Assembly (NCBI GenBank): GCA_017467165.1
Contig: JAFTST010000032.1
Location: forward strand, 1-54,061
Length of the DNA: 54,061 nt
Reading direction: 5' to 3'
Origin: Clostridia bacterium
GTDB lineage: Bacteria; Bacillota; Clostridia; Oscillospirales; CAG-272
Position numbers and translations under genes: made by a program. The notes under the pieces are model-generated. The model was not told the origin of the DNA. It did no database searches and worked only from the letters and a program-made list of their open reading frames with translations. Below are positions 25,368 to 33,609 of the stretch, piece by piece (position 1 is the first letter of the stretch; each line of letters starts with the position of its first letter).

Positions 25368-25877
25368 TTAAAGCGAGGTTGAGGTTGAGCTTTGTCTGAA
25401 GCTTATCGGCTGCGCTTCGTTTGGCGCACCCATTTCGCCTCTTTTTCTCAGGGAAACTCTTTTCACAGTCAAAAAGTGTGAGCTGTGAGATGCGCCCCAG
25501 CCAAGCGTCATTTCGCGGGCTACCGTGCCGTCGAAAAGGAAGGGATAAAGCTCGGGCTCGTTGTAGCCTCTCGTTACCTCGAACATAACTCCGCGCACTC
25601 TGCCGTCGATACGGATAAGGTGCTGTGAATTTTTCTCGGGGTCAAGCTCATAGTAATAACCAAAGGAGCTCCTGCTACCGTAGGTGCCCGCTCTGTCGTC
25701 GTCGCTGTCGTCGTAGCTGTCTTTCTCCTCGCCTTCTATATAGAGAAGATAGTCGGAGAATTCCTCGACAACCGCGGATAATTCCTCACGCGAGATAAAT
25801 CCCGCCTTCTTATTTTTTCTTATTCTCAGGGTATCACCCTCAATAATTCCGTCGAGTATGCGGATTCGTTGTTCCAT
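25368..25877 (-). CDS. Hypothetical protein
   Basis: This 169-residue soluble protein belongs to no family I recognise. The N-terminus starts MEQRIRILDGIIEGD. The middle has a very acidic Asp/Ser run (DSYDDSDDD), which looks like a flexible linker. The C-terminal half is beta-rich with GRVRGVMFEVTRGYNEPELY and ends in a Ser/Thr-rich tail. No signal peptide, membrane segment or catalytic motif is seen. The gene is supported by its own consensus promoter (26006-25978) and a downstream terminator. Confidence 0.6.
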   Translation of the reverse strand: MEQRIRILDGIIEGDTLRIRKNKKAGFISREELSAVVEEFSDYLLYIEGEEKDSYDDSDDDRAGTYGSRSSFGYYYELDPEKNSQHLIRIDGRVRGVMFEVTRGYNEPELYPFLFDGTVAREMTLGWGASHSSHFLTVKRVSLRKRGEMGAPNEAQPISFRQSSTSTSL

Positions 25878-25977
25878 ATTTTCACCCTCTTGTTGTACTT
25901 ATAAATTATTCGGAGGTTCTGCGAAATCCAGTAAGACGGTACGGGATTTTCCGTCCGAATAAAGTTTAATCAAAATA

Positions 25978-26006
25978 ATTATAGCACACACTCCTCAGAA
26001 TGTCAA
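25978..26006 (-). promoter_or_regulatory. Promoter of the 169-residue hypothetical gene
   Basis: On the minus strand TTGACA (26006-26001) and TATAAT (25983-25978) are separated by 17 bases. The leader of about 95 bases contains a GACGG/CCGTC hairpin near 25934-25956. Confidence 0.85.
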
Positions 26007-26091
26007 CAAGCGCATATAACCCGAGGCGCGCCTGCCGTACTGCCCCAGGCTTGCTCTTTGGCTCACTTTTTTTCACTTTTTGAAAATTCTC

Positions 26092-26120
26092 TTGACAGGG
26101 AGGAGGAAATATATTAACAT
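26092..26120 (+). promoter_or_regulatory. Promoter of the RpiR/GH38 unit
   Basis: TTGACA (26092-26097), a 17-base spacer and TAACAT (26115-26120). The ribosome site AAAGGAGG follows at 26140-26147, ahead of the ATG at 26154. Confidence 0.75.
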
Positions 26121-26153
26121 TTAACTTGAGACAGACTATAAAAGGAGGCTCTT

Positions 26154-26975
26154 ATGGTAGGAAAGCCACTTGACAGAATATATGCGGCAAGAGAGATTGC
26201 CACCAAGACTGAAATGAAGATTATCGACGGGATACTCAAAATTTCGCCCAACGAGATTATATATCTTTCGATAAGCGACCTCGCATCAAGGCTGAAGGTT
26301 GCCGATGCGACTCTGGTGAGATTTTGCAAGAAGCTCGGTTACAGCGGATTTCAGGAATTCAAGCTCCATCTTTCCCAGGAGTGCGCCGTGCTTCAACACA
26401 ACGAGGCGGACTCGACGGTCAAAAGAATTGCTCTGCAGATGGTCGACGCGATTAACGAAACCTCGCGCAGTATAAGGTACGACGAGTGTCTGAAAATTGC
26501 CAGGCTTATGATAAGCTCGAGAAAGGTCTGCGCCTTCGGAGTCGGTAATTCCTCGATTACTGCGATGGAGATAACCAACGTTCTGGCGAGGCTCGGACTG
26601 ACGGTTACGTACACGCCCGACTGTCACCTCCAGGCGATGATAACGAGCAATCTGACGCCCGACGACACGGTTATTCTGATAAGCGTTTCGGGAAGCACGA
26701 AGGATATTATAGACGTGGCGGAGATTGCCAAGCGAAACGGTGTCCACACCGTCGTTATCACCTGCTACGACCGCTCCCCGCTTGCTAAATATGCCGACCA
26801 TATTCTTTTCTCCACCAGGCGCGAGGCGGCCTACGAGGGGGGATCCGTGTCGACTATCGTATCGATTTCCTACATTATTAACGTGCTGTATAACGCTATC
26901 TACGAGGTGCTTGGCAAGGACGGCTATGAGCTTACTATGAGAGCGGCATCCTCTGTGGCGAATAAATCATTATAG
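26154..26975 (+). CDS. RpiR/MurR-family transcriptional regulator
   Basis: This 273-residue regulator has an N-terminal RpiR helix-turn-helix (about 1-80, with SDLASRLKVADATLVRFCKKLG) and a C-terminal SIS sugar-phosphate-binding domain (about 110-250, with VCAFGVGNSSITAMEI and VILISVSGSTKDIIDVAEIA). The family senses phosphorylated sugars, such as MurNAc-6-P or ribose-5-P. It heads the large carbohydrate locus and is 11 bases upstream of the GH38 gene, so it probably controls this locus in response to a hexosamine phosphate. Confidence 0.93.
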   Translation: MVGKPLDRIYAAREIATKTEMKIIDGILKISPNEIIYLSISDLASRLKVADATLVRFCKKLGYSGFQEFKLHLSQECAVLQHNEADSTVKRIALQMVDAINETSRSIRYDECLKIARLMISSRKVCAFGVGNSSITAMEITNVLARLGLTVTYTPDCHLQAMITSNLTPDDTVILISVSGSTKDIIDVAEIAKRNGVHTVVITCYDRSPLAKYADHILFSTRREAAYEGGSVSTIVSISYIINVLYNAIYEVLGKDGYELTMRAASSVANKSL

Positions 26976-26986
26976 TGAGGTAAATT

Positions 26987-29899
26987 ATGCTTCAGGACAG
27001 ACAAGTAGACAGAATGGTGCTGAAGGTCGCGAGGCTTGAGGCGATGTATTCTGAATTTATGGTCAAGGACGTCATATATCCCAGGGTCTATATCGAAAGA
27101 CGGGGAAAAAGGGCGGAGGTCAGTCGGGGATATAAGTGGGGCTCTGATTTTGAGCTCGCGAGGTTTTCCTTCGTCGCAGAGGGGCTTGACGAGGGAAAAA
27201 AATACTTTCTTTTCGCCAACACAGGAGCGCCCGAGCACCTTATTATCCATGAGGGCAGAAAAATAGGCATACTCGACTACATAACGGGCGCCTTTGAGCC
27301 CCCCTCCCGTACTCACAGGTACGTTCTGCTCGAGGGCTTGAAAAACGGCGACGAGGTTATGCTTGAGGCGTTTTTCTCGCAGGAAATTTCCGGAATCGCG
27401 CCATACGACGAGCCTCTGATTTGGGCGTACGCGACGCTTGACCGCGACAGACCCTACGAGGAGATTGGTCTTGCAGTTTTCGACCTTCCCTTGAAGAATT
27501 TCGTCGAGCGTCTTTCGCTTTTCAACAAGACTTATAAGTCCACCGCCGACCGCTTCGAGCGGGCGAGAATGGAGAAGGTATATCTCGAGCTGTTCAAGGC
27601 GCTTCCGATGGAAAAGGCGCGTCCCGATGCCGAGGCGGTTGCCCTCGGAACGAGAATTATCGACGCGTATTTTGAGGGTGAGAGGGAGCTTCCCTACGTC
27701 GGTATAATAGGACACAGCCACCTTGATACCGCCTGGCTCTGGACCGTCGAGGAAACGCGCCGCAAGCTTATGCGTACCGTTTCGAACGCAGTCACGCTTT
27801 TGCACAGACACCCGGAATATCGGTTCTTTATGTCAACAGTTCTTTACCTTAAGTGGATAGAGGAGGACGATCCCGCCCTGTTTTCAGAGGTTAAGAAGCT
27901 CGCTCTCGAGGGAAGATTTGAGGTCAATGGCGCGACTTGGGTTGAGTGTGACGGAAACCTCACGGGCTCCGAGGCGTTCTGCCGTCAGTTCATCCGCGGA
28001 AAGAGATATCTGCGCGAGAAATTCGGCTATGAGTCGGACACCTTCTGGCTTCCCGACACCTTCGGATATTCCGCGGCACTTCCTCAGATTATGAAAAAGA
28101 GCAACGTGGACTACTTCCTCACGACCAAGCTGTCCTGGAACGATACCAACGTATTCCCCTACGAGAGCTTTCGCTGGAAGGGAATAGACGGCACAGAGAT
28201 ACCCGTGCATTTCAACACGACGCACACAGGCGTTGACCCCCATACGGTCAGAGCGCGTCTTGACAAGGTGCACGACCCGCGTGAGTGCGACAGCGTTCTT
28301 ATCGCCTACGGCTTTGGCGACGGTGGCGGTGGTCCTGCGGAGGAGATGGTTTCGCGCGCTATCCACACGGAAAGGACCTACAAGGACGCTACCGTTGAGC
28401 ACACTACCGTTTCTGATTTTATGAAGAGGGTAACGAGAAACGAGCTTCCCACCTATTTTGGCGAGCTGTATCTTGAGCTTCACCGCGGCACCTATACCAC
28501 CAATCACAGATTGAAGGAATACAACCGTCGGCTCGAGGAGGCGCTTCACGATGCGGAGCTTATTTCGGTTCTCGAGGGCGACACGGAGGCGAAGGCTCAT
28601 ACCGACGCTATCTATGACACGCTTATGCTCAATCAGTTCCACGATATTCTTCCGGGAACCTGTCTTGCAGAGGCTACCGATATCGCTCTTGCCGAGAACC
28701 TCGAGGCGCTCAAGCAGGCGAGGTCATACAGCAGAGGAAAGGGAAGAAGGGTCTACTTCAATACCCTTCCGTTCGACAGAGTCGAAATTCTTCCGTCAAG
28801 GACGGGTCAGACGTATAGCTCGGTCAGCGGTGAGCGCACGGTAGCGCCCTACCGCCTTGATGCCCTCGGATATGCGAGGAGGCTCACAGAGGACAGCTCA
28901 CCCTTCACGGTTGAGGGCGACGTTATAACAACCCCCTACCTTAAGACCACGATTTCCCGCGGAGTGATAAAATCACTCGTCTTCGAGGGAAGGGAGCTGG
29001 TAGAGGGCGGCTTCAACGTCATCAAGGCGTACGAGGACGTTCCTTATATCTACGATAACTGGGACGTTGACGCGGATTATACCTTGAAGGAAAAGAGCGT
29101 CAGATTCGTGGGTCAAGAGATTATCTCGGTCGGACAGTATCTTCTCGTCGTGAGAGTCAAGCACGAGATAGCAGACGGCTCGCTTATCGAAACGGATATA
29201 AAATTCAGATATGACGACCCCACGGTCGAGTTTGAAAACAGGCTCGTCGCGGGCGACAAGCACACGCTTATCAGGGCGGAGTTTGACACGACTCTTTTCG
29301 CTCCCACCTACAAGTGCGAGACACAGTTCGGTCACGTCGACAGAAATTGCTTTGACAGAGATAAGAGCGATATTGCCAAGTTTGAGGTCTGCTCGCACAA
29401 GTGGACGGATCTTTCCGAAAAGGGAATGGGAGTGTCGCTTCTCAGCGACTGCAAGTACGGCGTTTCCTGCCACGGCGGAAAAATGGGTATAACCCTGCAC
29501 AAGAGCGGAACGCACCCCGACCCGAGAGGTGACCTCGGCGAATTCTTCTTCAGATACGCCATCTATCCTCACAGGTCTGCCCTCGGTATGGATACGGTTC
29601 GTCACGCGTATGCCTTTAACTACGCTCCCGTAGCCACGGCAAGGAGAAATATGACTCCCCCGTTCAAGCTCGTGGGCGGAGATAGCGTGGTTCTTGAAAC
29701 GGTTAAGCACGGCGAGGACGGCGGAGTGGTGCTGCGCTTCTACGAGGCTATGGGCGCATCCGACGCTGTTGTTCTTGAGGCTCCGGGCAGGGAAATCGTC
29801 GAGTGCAACATTCTCGAGGACGAGGTCGGCACAAAAGCTCATTCTAGCTTGACTATCGAGCTCTCTCCCTTTGAAATAAAGACTGTTAAAATTAAATAA
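26987..29899 (+). CDS. GH38 alpha-mannosidase
   Basis: This 970-residue enzyme removes terminal alpha-mannose. The zinc-binding start of the catalytic domain is HSHLDTAWLW (His243, His245, Asp247). The nucleophile is Asp357 in WLPDTFGYS. Then follow the alpha-mannosidase middle domain (around FHDILPGTC) and the beta-sandwich C-terminal domain. Residues 1-230 form the N-terminal domain usual in bacterial GH38. There is no signal peptide, so it acts in the cytosol on imported mannosides. It is cotranscribed with the RpiR regulator. The ribosome site is GTGAGG. Confidence 0.95.
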   Translation: MLQDRQVDRMVLKVARLEAMYSEFMVKDVIYPRVYIERRGKRAEVSRGYKWGSDFELARFSFVAEGLDEGKKYFLFANTGAPEHLIIHEGRKIGILDYITGAFEPPSRTHRYVLLEGLKNGDEVMLEAFFSQEISGIAPYDEPLIWAYATLDRDRPYEEIGLAVFDLPLKNFVERLSLFNKTYKSTADRFERARMEKVYLELFKALPMEKARPDAEAVALGTRIIDAYFEGERELPYVGIIGHSHLDTAWLWTVEETRRKLMRTVSNAVTLLHRHPEYRFFMSTVLYLKWIEEDDPALFSEVKKLALEGRFEVNGATWVECDGNLTGSEAFCRQFIRGKRYLREKFGYESDTFWLPDTFGYSAALPQIMKKSNVDYFLTTKLSWNDTNVFPYESFRWKGIDGTEIPVHFNTTHTGVDPHTVRARLDKVHDPRECDSVLIAYGFGDGGGGPAEEMVSRAIHTERTYKDATVEHTTVSDFMKRVTRNELPTYFGELYLELHRGTYTTNHRLKEYNRRLEEALHDAELISVLEGDTEAKAHTDAIYDTLMLNQFHDILPGTCLAEATDIALAENLEALKQARSYSRGKGRRVYFNTLPFDRVEILPSRTGQTYSSVSGERTVAPYRLDALGYARRLTEDSSPFTVEGDVITTPYLKTTISRGVIKSLVFEGRELVEGGFNVIKAYEDVPYIYDNWDVDADYTLKEKSVRFVGQEIISVGQYLLVVRVKHEIADGSLIETDIKFRYDDPTVEFENRLVAGDKHTLIRAEFDTTLFAPTYKCETQFGHVDRNCFDRDKSDIAKFEVCSHKWTDLSEKGMGVSLLSDCKYGVSCHGGKMGITLHKSGTHPDPRGDLGEFFFRYAIYPHRSALGMDTVRHAYAFNYAPVATARRNMTPPFKLVGGDSVVLETVKHGEDGGVVLRFYEAMGASDAVVLEAPGREIVECNILEDEVGTKAHSSLTIELSPFEIKTVKIK

Positions 29900-29942
29900 C
29901 GAAGGAAAAGGACGAAGAAAATCAATTTTTTTCGTCCTTTTC
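29900..29942 (+). terminator. Terminator after the GH38 gene
   Basis: GGAAAAGGACGAA and TTCGTCCTTTTC form a 12-13-pair stem across an A/T-rich loop, ending in a T-rich stretch. It separates the RpiR/GH38 unit from the nanE unit. Confidence 0.75.
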
Positions 29943-30057
29943 TAATATTTTCCTCATAAATTGGAAAAAAGATTAAATGCTGTCAGTTTGTCACTGAAAA
30001 AGGAAAATTTGTTTCAAAAAAAGATTAAAATTCTGAAATAAAAAAATCAAAAGGCTA

Positions 30058-30086
30058 TTGACTTTCGCCAATATATAGTATATAAT
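30058..30086 (+). promoter_or_regulatory. Promoter of the nanE operon
   Basis: TTGACT (30058-30063), a 17-base spacer and TATAAT (30081-30086). It is a strong candidate for the main promoter of the long gene run that follows. Confidence 0.88.
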
Positions 30087-30113
30087 ATAGAAAAATAATT
30101 AAATTAAAATGCG

Positions 30114-30143
30114 CCAACTGTGCAATTTGTACAAAGCAGTTGG
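30114..30143 (+). promoter_or_regulatory. Palindromic leader element upstream of nanE
   Basis: CCAACTG (30114-30120) and CAGTTGG (30137-30143) flank the palindrome TTTGTACAAA. The element lies just after the predicted transcription start. It could be an operator, perhaps for the RpiR-type regulator, or an RNA hairpin near the ribosome site. Confidence 0.45.
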
Positions 30144-30168
30144 TCTTATCTATACAGAAAGGACAAAT

Positions 30169-30846
30169 ATGAGTTTTTTGAAAAGAGGACTTATCGTATC
30201 CTGTCAGGCGGTCAAGGGTGAGCCTCTTTATGGATATGGAATTATGCACCTGTTCGCCAAGGCGGCAAGGGACGGGGGCGCTGCGGGAATCCGCGCTCTG
30301 TGCGAGGACGTTGACAGCATCAAGAGGGAGGTTGAGCTTCCCGTTATCGGACTCAGTAAGGTGTGCTATCCTGACAGCGAGGTATACATAACCCCAACTA
30401 AAGCCGAGATAGACAGCCTGCTCAGGACGGGGTGCGAGGTCATCTGTATGGACGCCACGCTTCGACATAGACCGGGCGGTGTGACCCTCGAGGAGCTGTA
30501 CGGTTATGCTCGCGCCAATGCGGGCGAGAGGGAGCTTATGGCTGACGTTTCGACTCTCGAGGAGGCTATAAATGCAGACAGGCTCGGCTTTGACTATATA
30601 TCGACGACGCTGAGGGGCTATACCCCCGATACGGAAACGCGCGAGCTTCCCGACGTTGACTTTGTCAGGGAGTGTGTCGCGAGTGTGAAAAACGCGAGGG
30701 TTGTCGCGGAGGGCGGAATCTTTGAGAGGTCGCATATGGAGGCTATATCAAGGGTCAATCCCTACGCAGTGGTGGTCGGCTCGGCTATCACGCGCCCGAG
30801 TGTGATTACGGAAAGACTGTTAGGTGCACTGAGCTTAGAGGATTAA
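30169..30846 (+). CDS. nanE: N-acetylmannosamine-6-phosphate 2-epimerase
   Basis: Interconverts ManNAc-6-phosphate and GlcNAc-6-phosphate; cytosolic TIM barrel. It is 225 residues from the ATG at 30169, which follows AAAGGA; a longer in-frame reading from 30109 has no ribosome site and begins in the leader. Family blocks are SCQAVKGEPLYG, IGLSKVCYPDSEVYITPT, DATLRHRP and VVAEGGI with the catalytic-site residues. No sialate lyase (nanA) is present in the window, so ManNAc probably does not come from sialic acid here. NagA and NagB elsewhere in the window would complete the route. Confidence 0.95.
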   Translation: MSFLKRGLIVSCQAVKGEPLYGYGIMHLFAKAARDGGAAGIRALCEDVDSIKREVELPVIGLSKVCYPDSEVYITPTKAEIDSLLRTGCEVICMDATLRHRPGGVTLEELYGYARANAGERELMADVSTLEEAINADRLGFDYISTTLRGYTPDTETRELPDVDFVRECVASVKNARVVAEGGIFERSHMEAISRVNPYAVVVGSAITRPSVITERLLGALSLED

Positions 30847-30852
30847 ATTAAT

Positions 30853-32346
30853 ATGAAAGTAGTTTATCTTCCGCTTGATGAAAGACCCTGCAACTACCGC
30901 TTCGCAGGAAAGATTGCTAAAGGTAGCGAGGTCGAGGTTATCAAGCCTGTGGCCGAGGCTCTCGGTGACAAGAAAATACCCGCCGACTTTGAGGCGATAA
31001 AGAGCTTTCTGCTCTCGAATGCCGACGGGGCGGACGCTTACGTTATTTCGATTGATATGCTTCTGTACGGAGGCATCGTGCCGTCAAGGCTGCATATGCT
31101 CTCCGAGGGTGAGCTTGCAGCAAGGCTTGAGGTCATCAGCGAGATTAAAAGAAGAAATCCGGACGTGAAAATATACGCCTTCGCTCTTATAATGAGATGC
31201 CCGAGGTATTCGAGCTCTGACGAGGAGCCCGATTATTATGAATACTGCGGCAGGGAGATATTCCTGACGGGGCAGGCGAAGCACAAGCGCGAGCTCGGAA
31301 TAATAACCGACTCCGAGGCAGAGGAGCTTATTTCGGTCTACGCCTCGGTTATAGGCGACAAGCTCTCGGACTTTGAGCAGCGCCGCGAGAAAAACAGAAA
31401 TATGCTCGTCAGAGCAGTAAGAATGCTACACGGGGATATTGATTATCTGATTATTCCGCAGGACGACTCTGCGAAGTACGGATATACCTCGATGGACAGA
31501 GAGGCGATAAGGGCTGAGCTCAGAGAACAGGGGCTTGACGATGTCGCGATGTACCCCGGTGCTGACGAGGTGGGAATGACGCTTCTTTCCCGCGCTGTGT
31601 GCGAGAGGCTCGGTAAGACACCGAGGGTGTACTGCGAGTTTTCCCATAAGGACGCGCCAAGTATCACTCCTCTGTACGAGGACAGACCCCTGAAGGACAC
31701 CTTGCCCTATCAGTTAGGATGCGCGGGCTGTGTCAGAGTGTACAGTCGCGAGGATGCGGATATTATTCTGTATCTCAACTACCCCGCGCGCGACCCCGTC
31801 GAGGTCTGGCAGGCTCCTGGCGCGGGTTATGCCGAGAGGGAGCTTGACGCCTTTATAGGCGGCATAGTGAGGGATGCGAGAGAGGGCAGGGTTGTTGCCA
31901 TCGCGGACGGCGCGTACTGCAACGGAGGCGACGCGGAGCTTCTGTGCGAGATTGCCTCGGAGATGAGTATTCTTGACGTATCCGCATACGCGGGCTGGAA
32001 TACCTCCTCCAACACTCTCGGAACTGTCATTTGTCAGGCGGTGTTCGTCTTCCTTTTCGGAGATAACGAGCATCAGAGGCTCTTCCTTGCCGAGAGGATA
32101 TACGAGGACATCGGATACTGTGGCTTCGTACGCGCGCACGTCACGAATAATATACTTCCCGATATGGGCTACGATTATTTCAACGCGGGCGGCTCGGACG
32201 GTGAGGTTGCGTGTATTGTTAAGCGGGAGCTTGAGCGCTTCGTTGGGGACAGCTTCCCGGAGCTTTCGCTCAGATATGAGATAAGCGAATGCCGTATGCC
32301 CTGGCGAAGAATGTTTGAGGTCGACCTTTCGCTGAAAAAAAGATGA
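30853..32346 (+). CDS. DUF4127-family protein
   Basis: This 497-residue cytosolic protein begins VVYLPLDERPCNY, the hallmark start of DUF4127. Further conserved blocks include ISIDMLLYGGIVPSRLH, YLIIPQDDSAKYGYT, YPGADEVG and AYAGWNTSSNTLG. The many conserved Asp, Arg and Asn residues suggest an enzyme, and the family recurs beside amino-sugar genes, but I know of no established reaction. It starts 6 bases after nanE and is certainly cotranscribed. Confidence 0.88.
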   Translation: MKVVYLPLDERPCNYRFAGKIAKGSEVEVIKPVAEALGDKKIPADFEAIKSFLLSNADGADAYVISIDMLLYGGIVPSRLHMLSEGELAARLEVISEIKRRNPDVKIYAFALIMRCPRYSSSDEEPDYYEYCGREIFLTGQAKHKRELGIITDSEAEELISVYASVIGDKLSDFEQRREKNRNMLVRAVRMLHGDIDYLIIPQDDSAKYGYTSMDREAIRAELREQGLDDVAMYPGADEVGMTLLSRAVCERLGKTPRVYCEFSHKDAPSITPLYEDRPLKDTLPYQLGCAGCVRVYSREDADIILYLNYPARDPVEVWQAPGAGYAERELDAFIGGIVRDAREGRVVAIADGAYCNGGDAELLCEIASEMSILDVSAYAGWNTSSNTLGTVICQAVFVFLFGDNEHQRLFLAERIYEDIGYCGFVRAHVTNNILPDMGYDYFNAGGSDGEVACIVKRELERFVGDSFPELSLRYEISECRMPWRRMFEVDLSLKKR

Positions 32347-32445
32347 TAAATTAACGGACGTTCTCCTTGCGGCGACTGCCGCGGGGGATTTGTACAAGGC
32401 TTTAACTATTTGTTTTTTGATCGCAGGATTATTTTGGAGTATCTT
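32347..32445 (+). other. Short gap with hairpin
   Basis: The gap between DUF4127 and the first GHL10 gene holds an imperfect hairpin CCTTGCGG/CCGCGGGG near 32371-32389, without a T run. It may reduce or process the transcript. It also contains the TTG at 32410 that would give a longer, less likely start to the next gene. Confidence 0.35.
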
Positions 32446-33609
32446 ATGAATTATTCTACCGGTGCCGACGCGGCACAAAATAACGAGGAGCTGTTCGGCT
32501 GCTCGAAAATTCTCGGTGTATGGCACAGACCCAACTCCAGCGGAAGAGAGACCAATCTTGAACAGCTGTGTCGGGTTCTTGACGAATTTGAGGAGGCGGG
32601 TATAAATCTCGTTTTCCTCGAGACCTTTTATCACGGTATGTCTACATACAAGACCGAGCTTGTTGAATATCACAACAGACTTTTCGATTTTGACTATGGC
32701 GAGTATCGCGACTACCTTTCCGCATTCGTTGCCGAGGCAGATAAGCGCGGTATCAACGTATGCGCCTGGGTCCAGGATTTTTATATCGGATTCCGCGATT
32801 ACATCAGGCTCGTGGTTGAGCACCCTGACAGACTGCTGATAGATCAGTCGGGAAGCATCCGTCATATGACCGAGGGGCAGGACTTCGGCGGATATATCTT
32901 TATGGACCCCGCCAATCCCGAGGTCAAGGAGTTTCTTATCAGGCTGTACGACGATATACTGACGAGATTCCCGAAGCTGAAGGGACTCAATCTTGACTAT
33001 ATCCGTTATCCCATTTCGATATATGAAGACGGCACGGATACGGGATATACCGAGATATGCATGCGCGAGTTCGCAGAAAAGCAGGGAATAGCTCTTGATG
33101 GGGAAAACGCGCGACAGACTCTCGTTTCGATGCTGAAGGAAGAAGAGCTTCTTGATGCCTGGACTGAGCACAAGGCGGGTTATATCACCGATTTCGTCGA
33201 GAGCGTGCGGAATATGGTTGACGAAAAGCACCCCGGAAAGCTGCTTTCCACAGCAATTTTCTCCGAGCTTGAGCAGGCGTACAAAATGAAAAAGCAGAGC
33301 ATCAAGGTCTGGCTTGACAGAGGCTACGTCGACTTCGTGACGCCGATGATATACTTCTATGAGGCAGAGCAGATATACACCGCCCTGAAAAAGCTGGACG
33401 GAGAGTGCGGACACTTCACGTGCTTCACAGGTCTATATACCACCTATCACAAGCAGACTGTGGGGGCGCTGGAGGAGCATATACAGGCGAGCTACGACGC
33501 GGGCGCTGACGGAATAGTGCTGTTCGATGCGGCGAAGACCTTCTTTGACGCGGCTGATGATTATAAATCGTTTCTGGCTAAGAAGTTCGGGAAAGAAAAA
33601 ACCCGATGA
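32446..33609 (+). CDS. GHL10 (DUF187) family-10-like glycosyl hydrolase, cytosolic
   Basis: This 387-residue TIM-barrel protein is of the GHL10/DUF187 family. Family blocks are GVWHRPNSSGRE near residue 28, NLVFLETFYHGMS, CAWVQDFYIG and KGLNLDYIRYP, whose Asp is the likely catalytic or binding residue. No signal peptide is present. The ATG at 32446 follows GGAG at good spacing and is preferred over a TTG at 32410. Its stop overlaps the start of a secreted paralogue by ATGA. A cytosolic member beside two secreted ones suggests that the same linkage is met both outside and inside the cell. Confidence 0.88.
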   Translation: MNYSTGADAAQNNEELFGCSKILGVWHRPNSSGRETNLEQLCRVLDEFEEAGINLVFLETFYHGMSTYKTELVEYHNRLFDFDYGEYRDYLSAFVAEADKRGINVCAWVQDFYIGFRDYIRLVVEHPDRLLIDQSGSIRHMTEGQDFGGYIFMDPANPEVKEFLIRLYDDILTRFPKLKGLNLDYIRYPISIYEDGTDTGYTEICMREFAEKQGIALDGENARQTLVSMLKEEELLDAWTEHKAGYITDFVESVRNMVDEKHPGKLLSTAIFSELEQAYKMKKQSIKVWLDRGYVDFVTPMIYFYEAEQIYTALKKLDGECGHFTCFTGLYTTYHKQTVGALEEHIQASYDAGADGIVLFDAAKTFFDAADDYKSFLAKKFGKEKTR

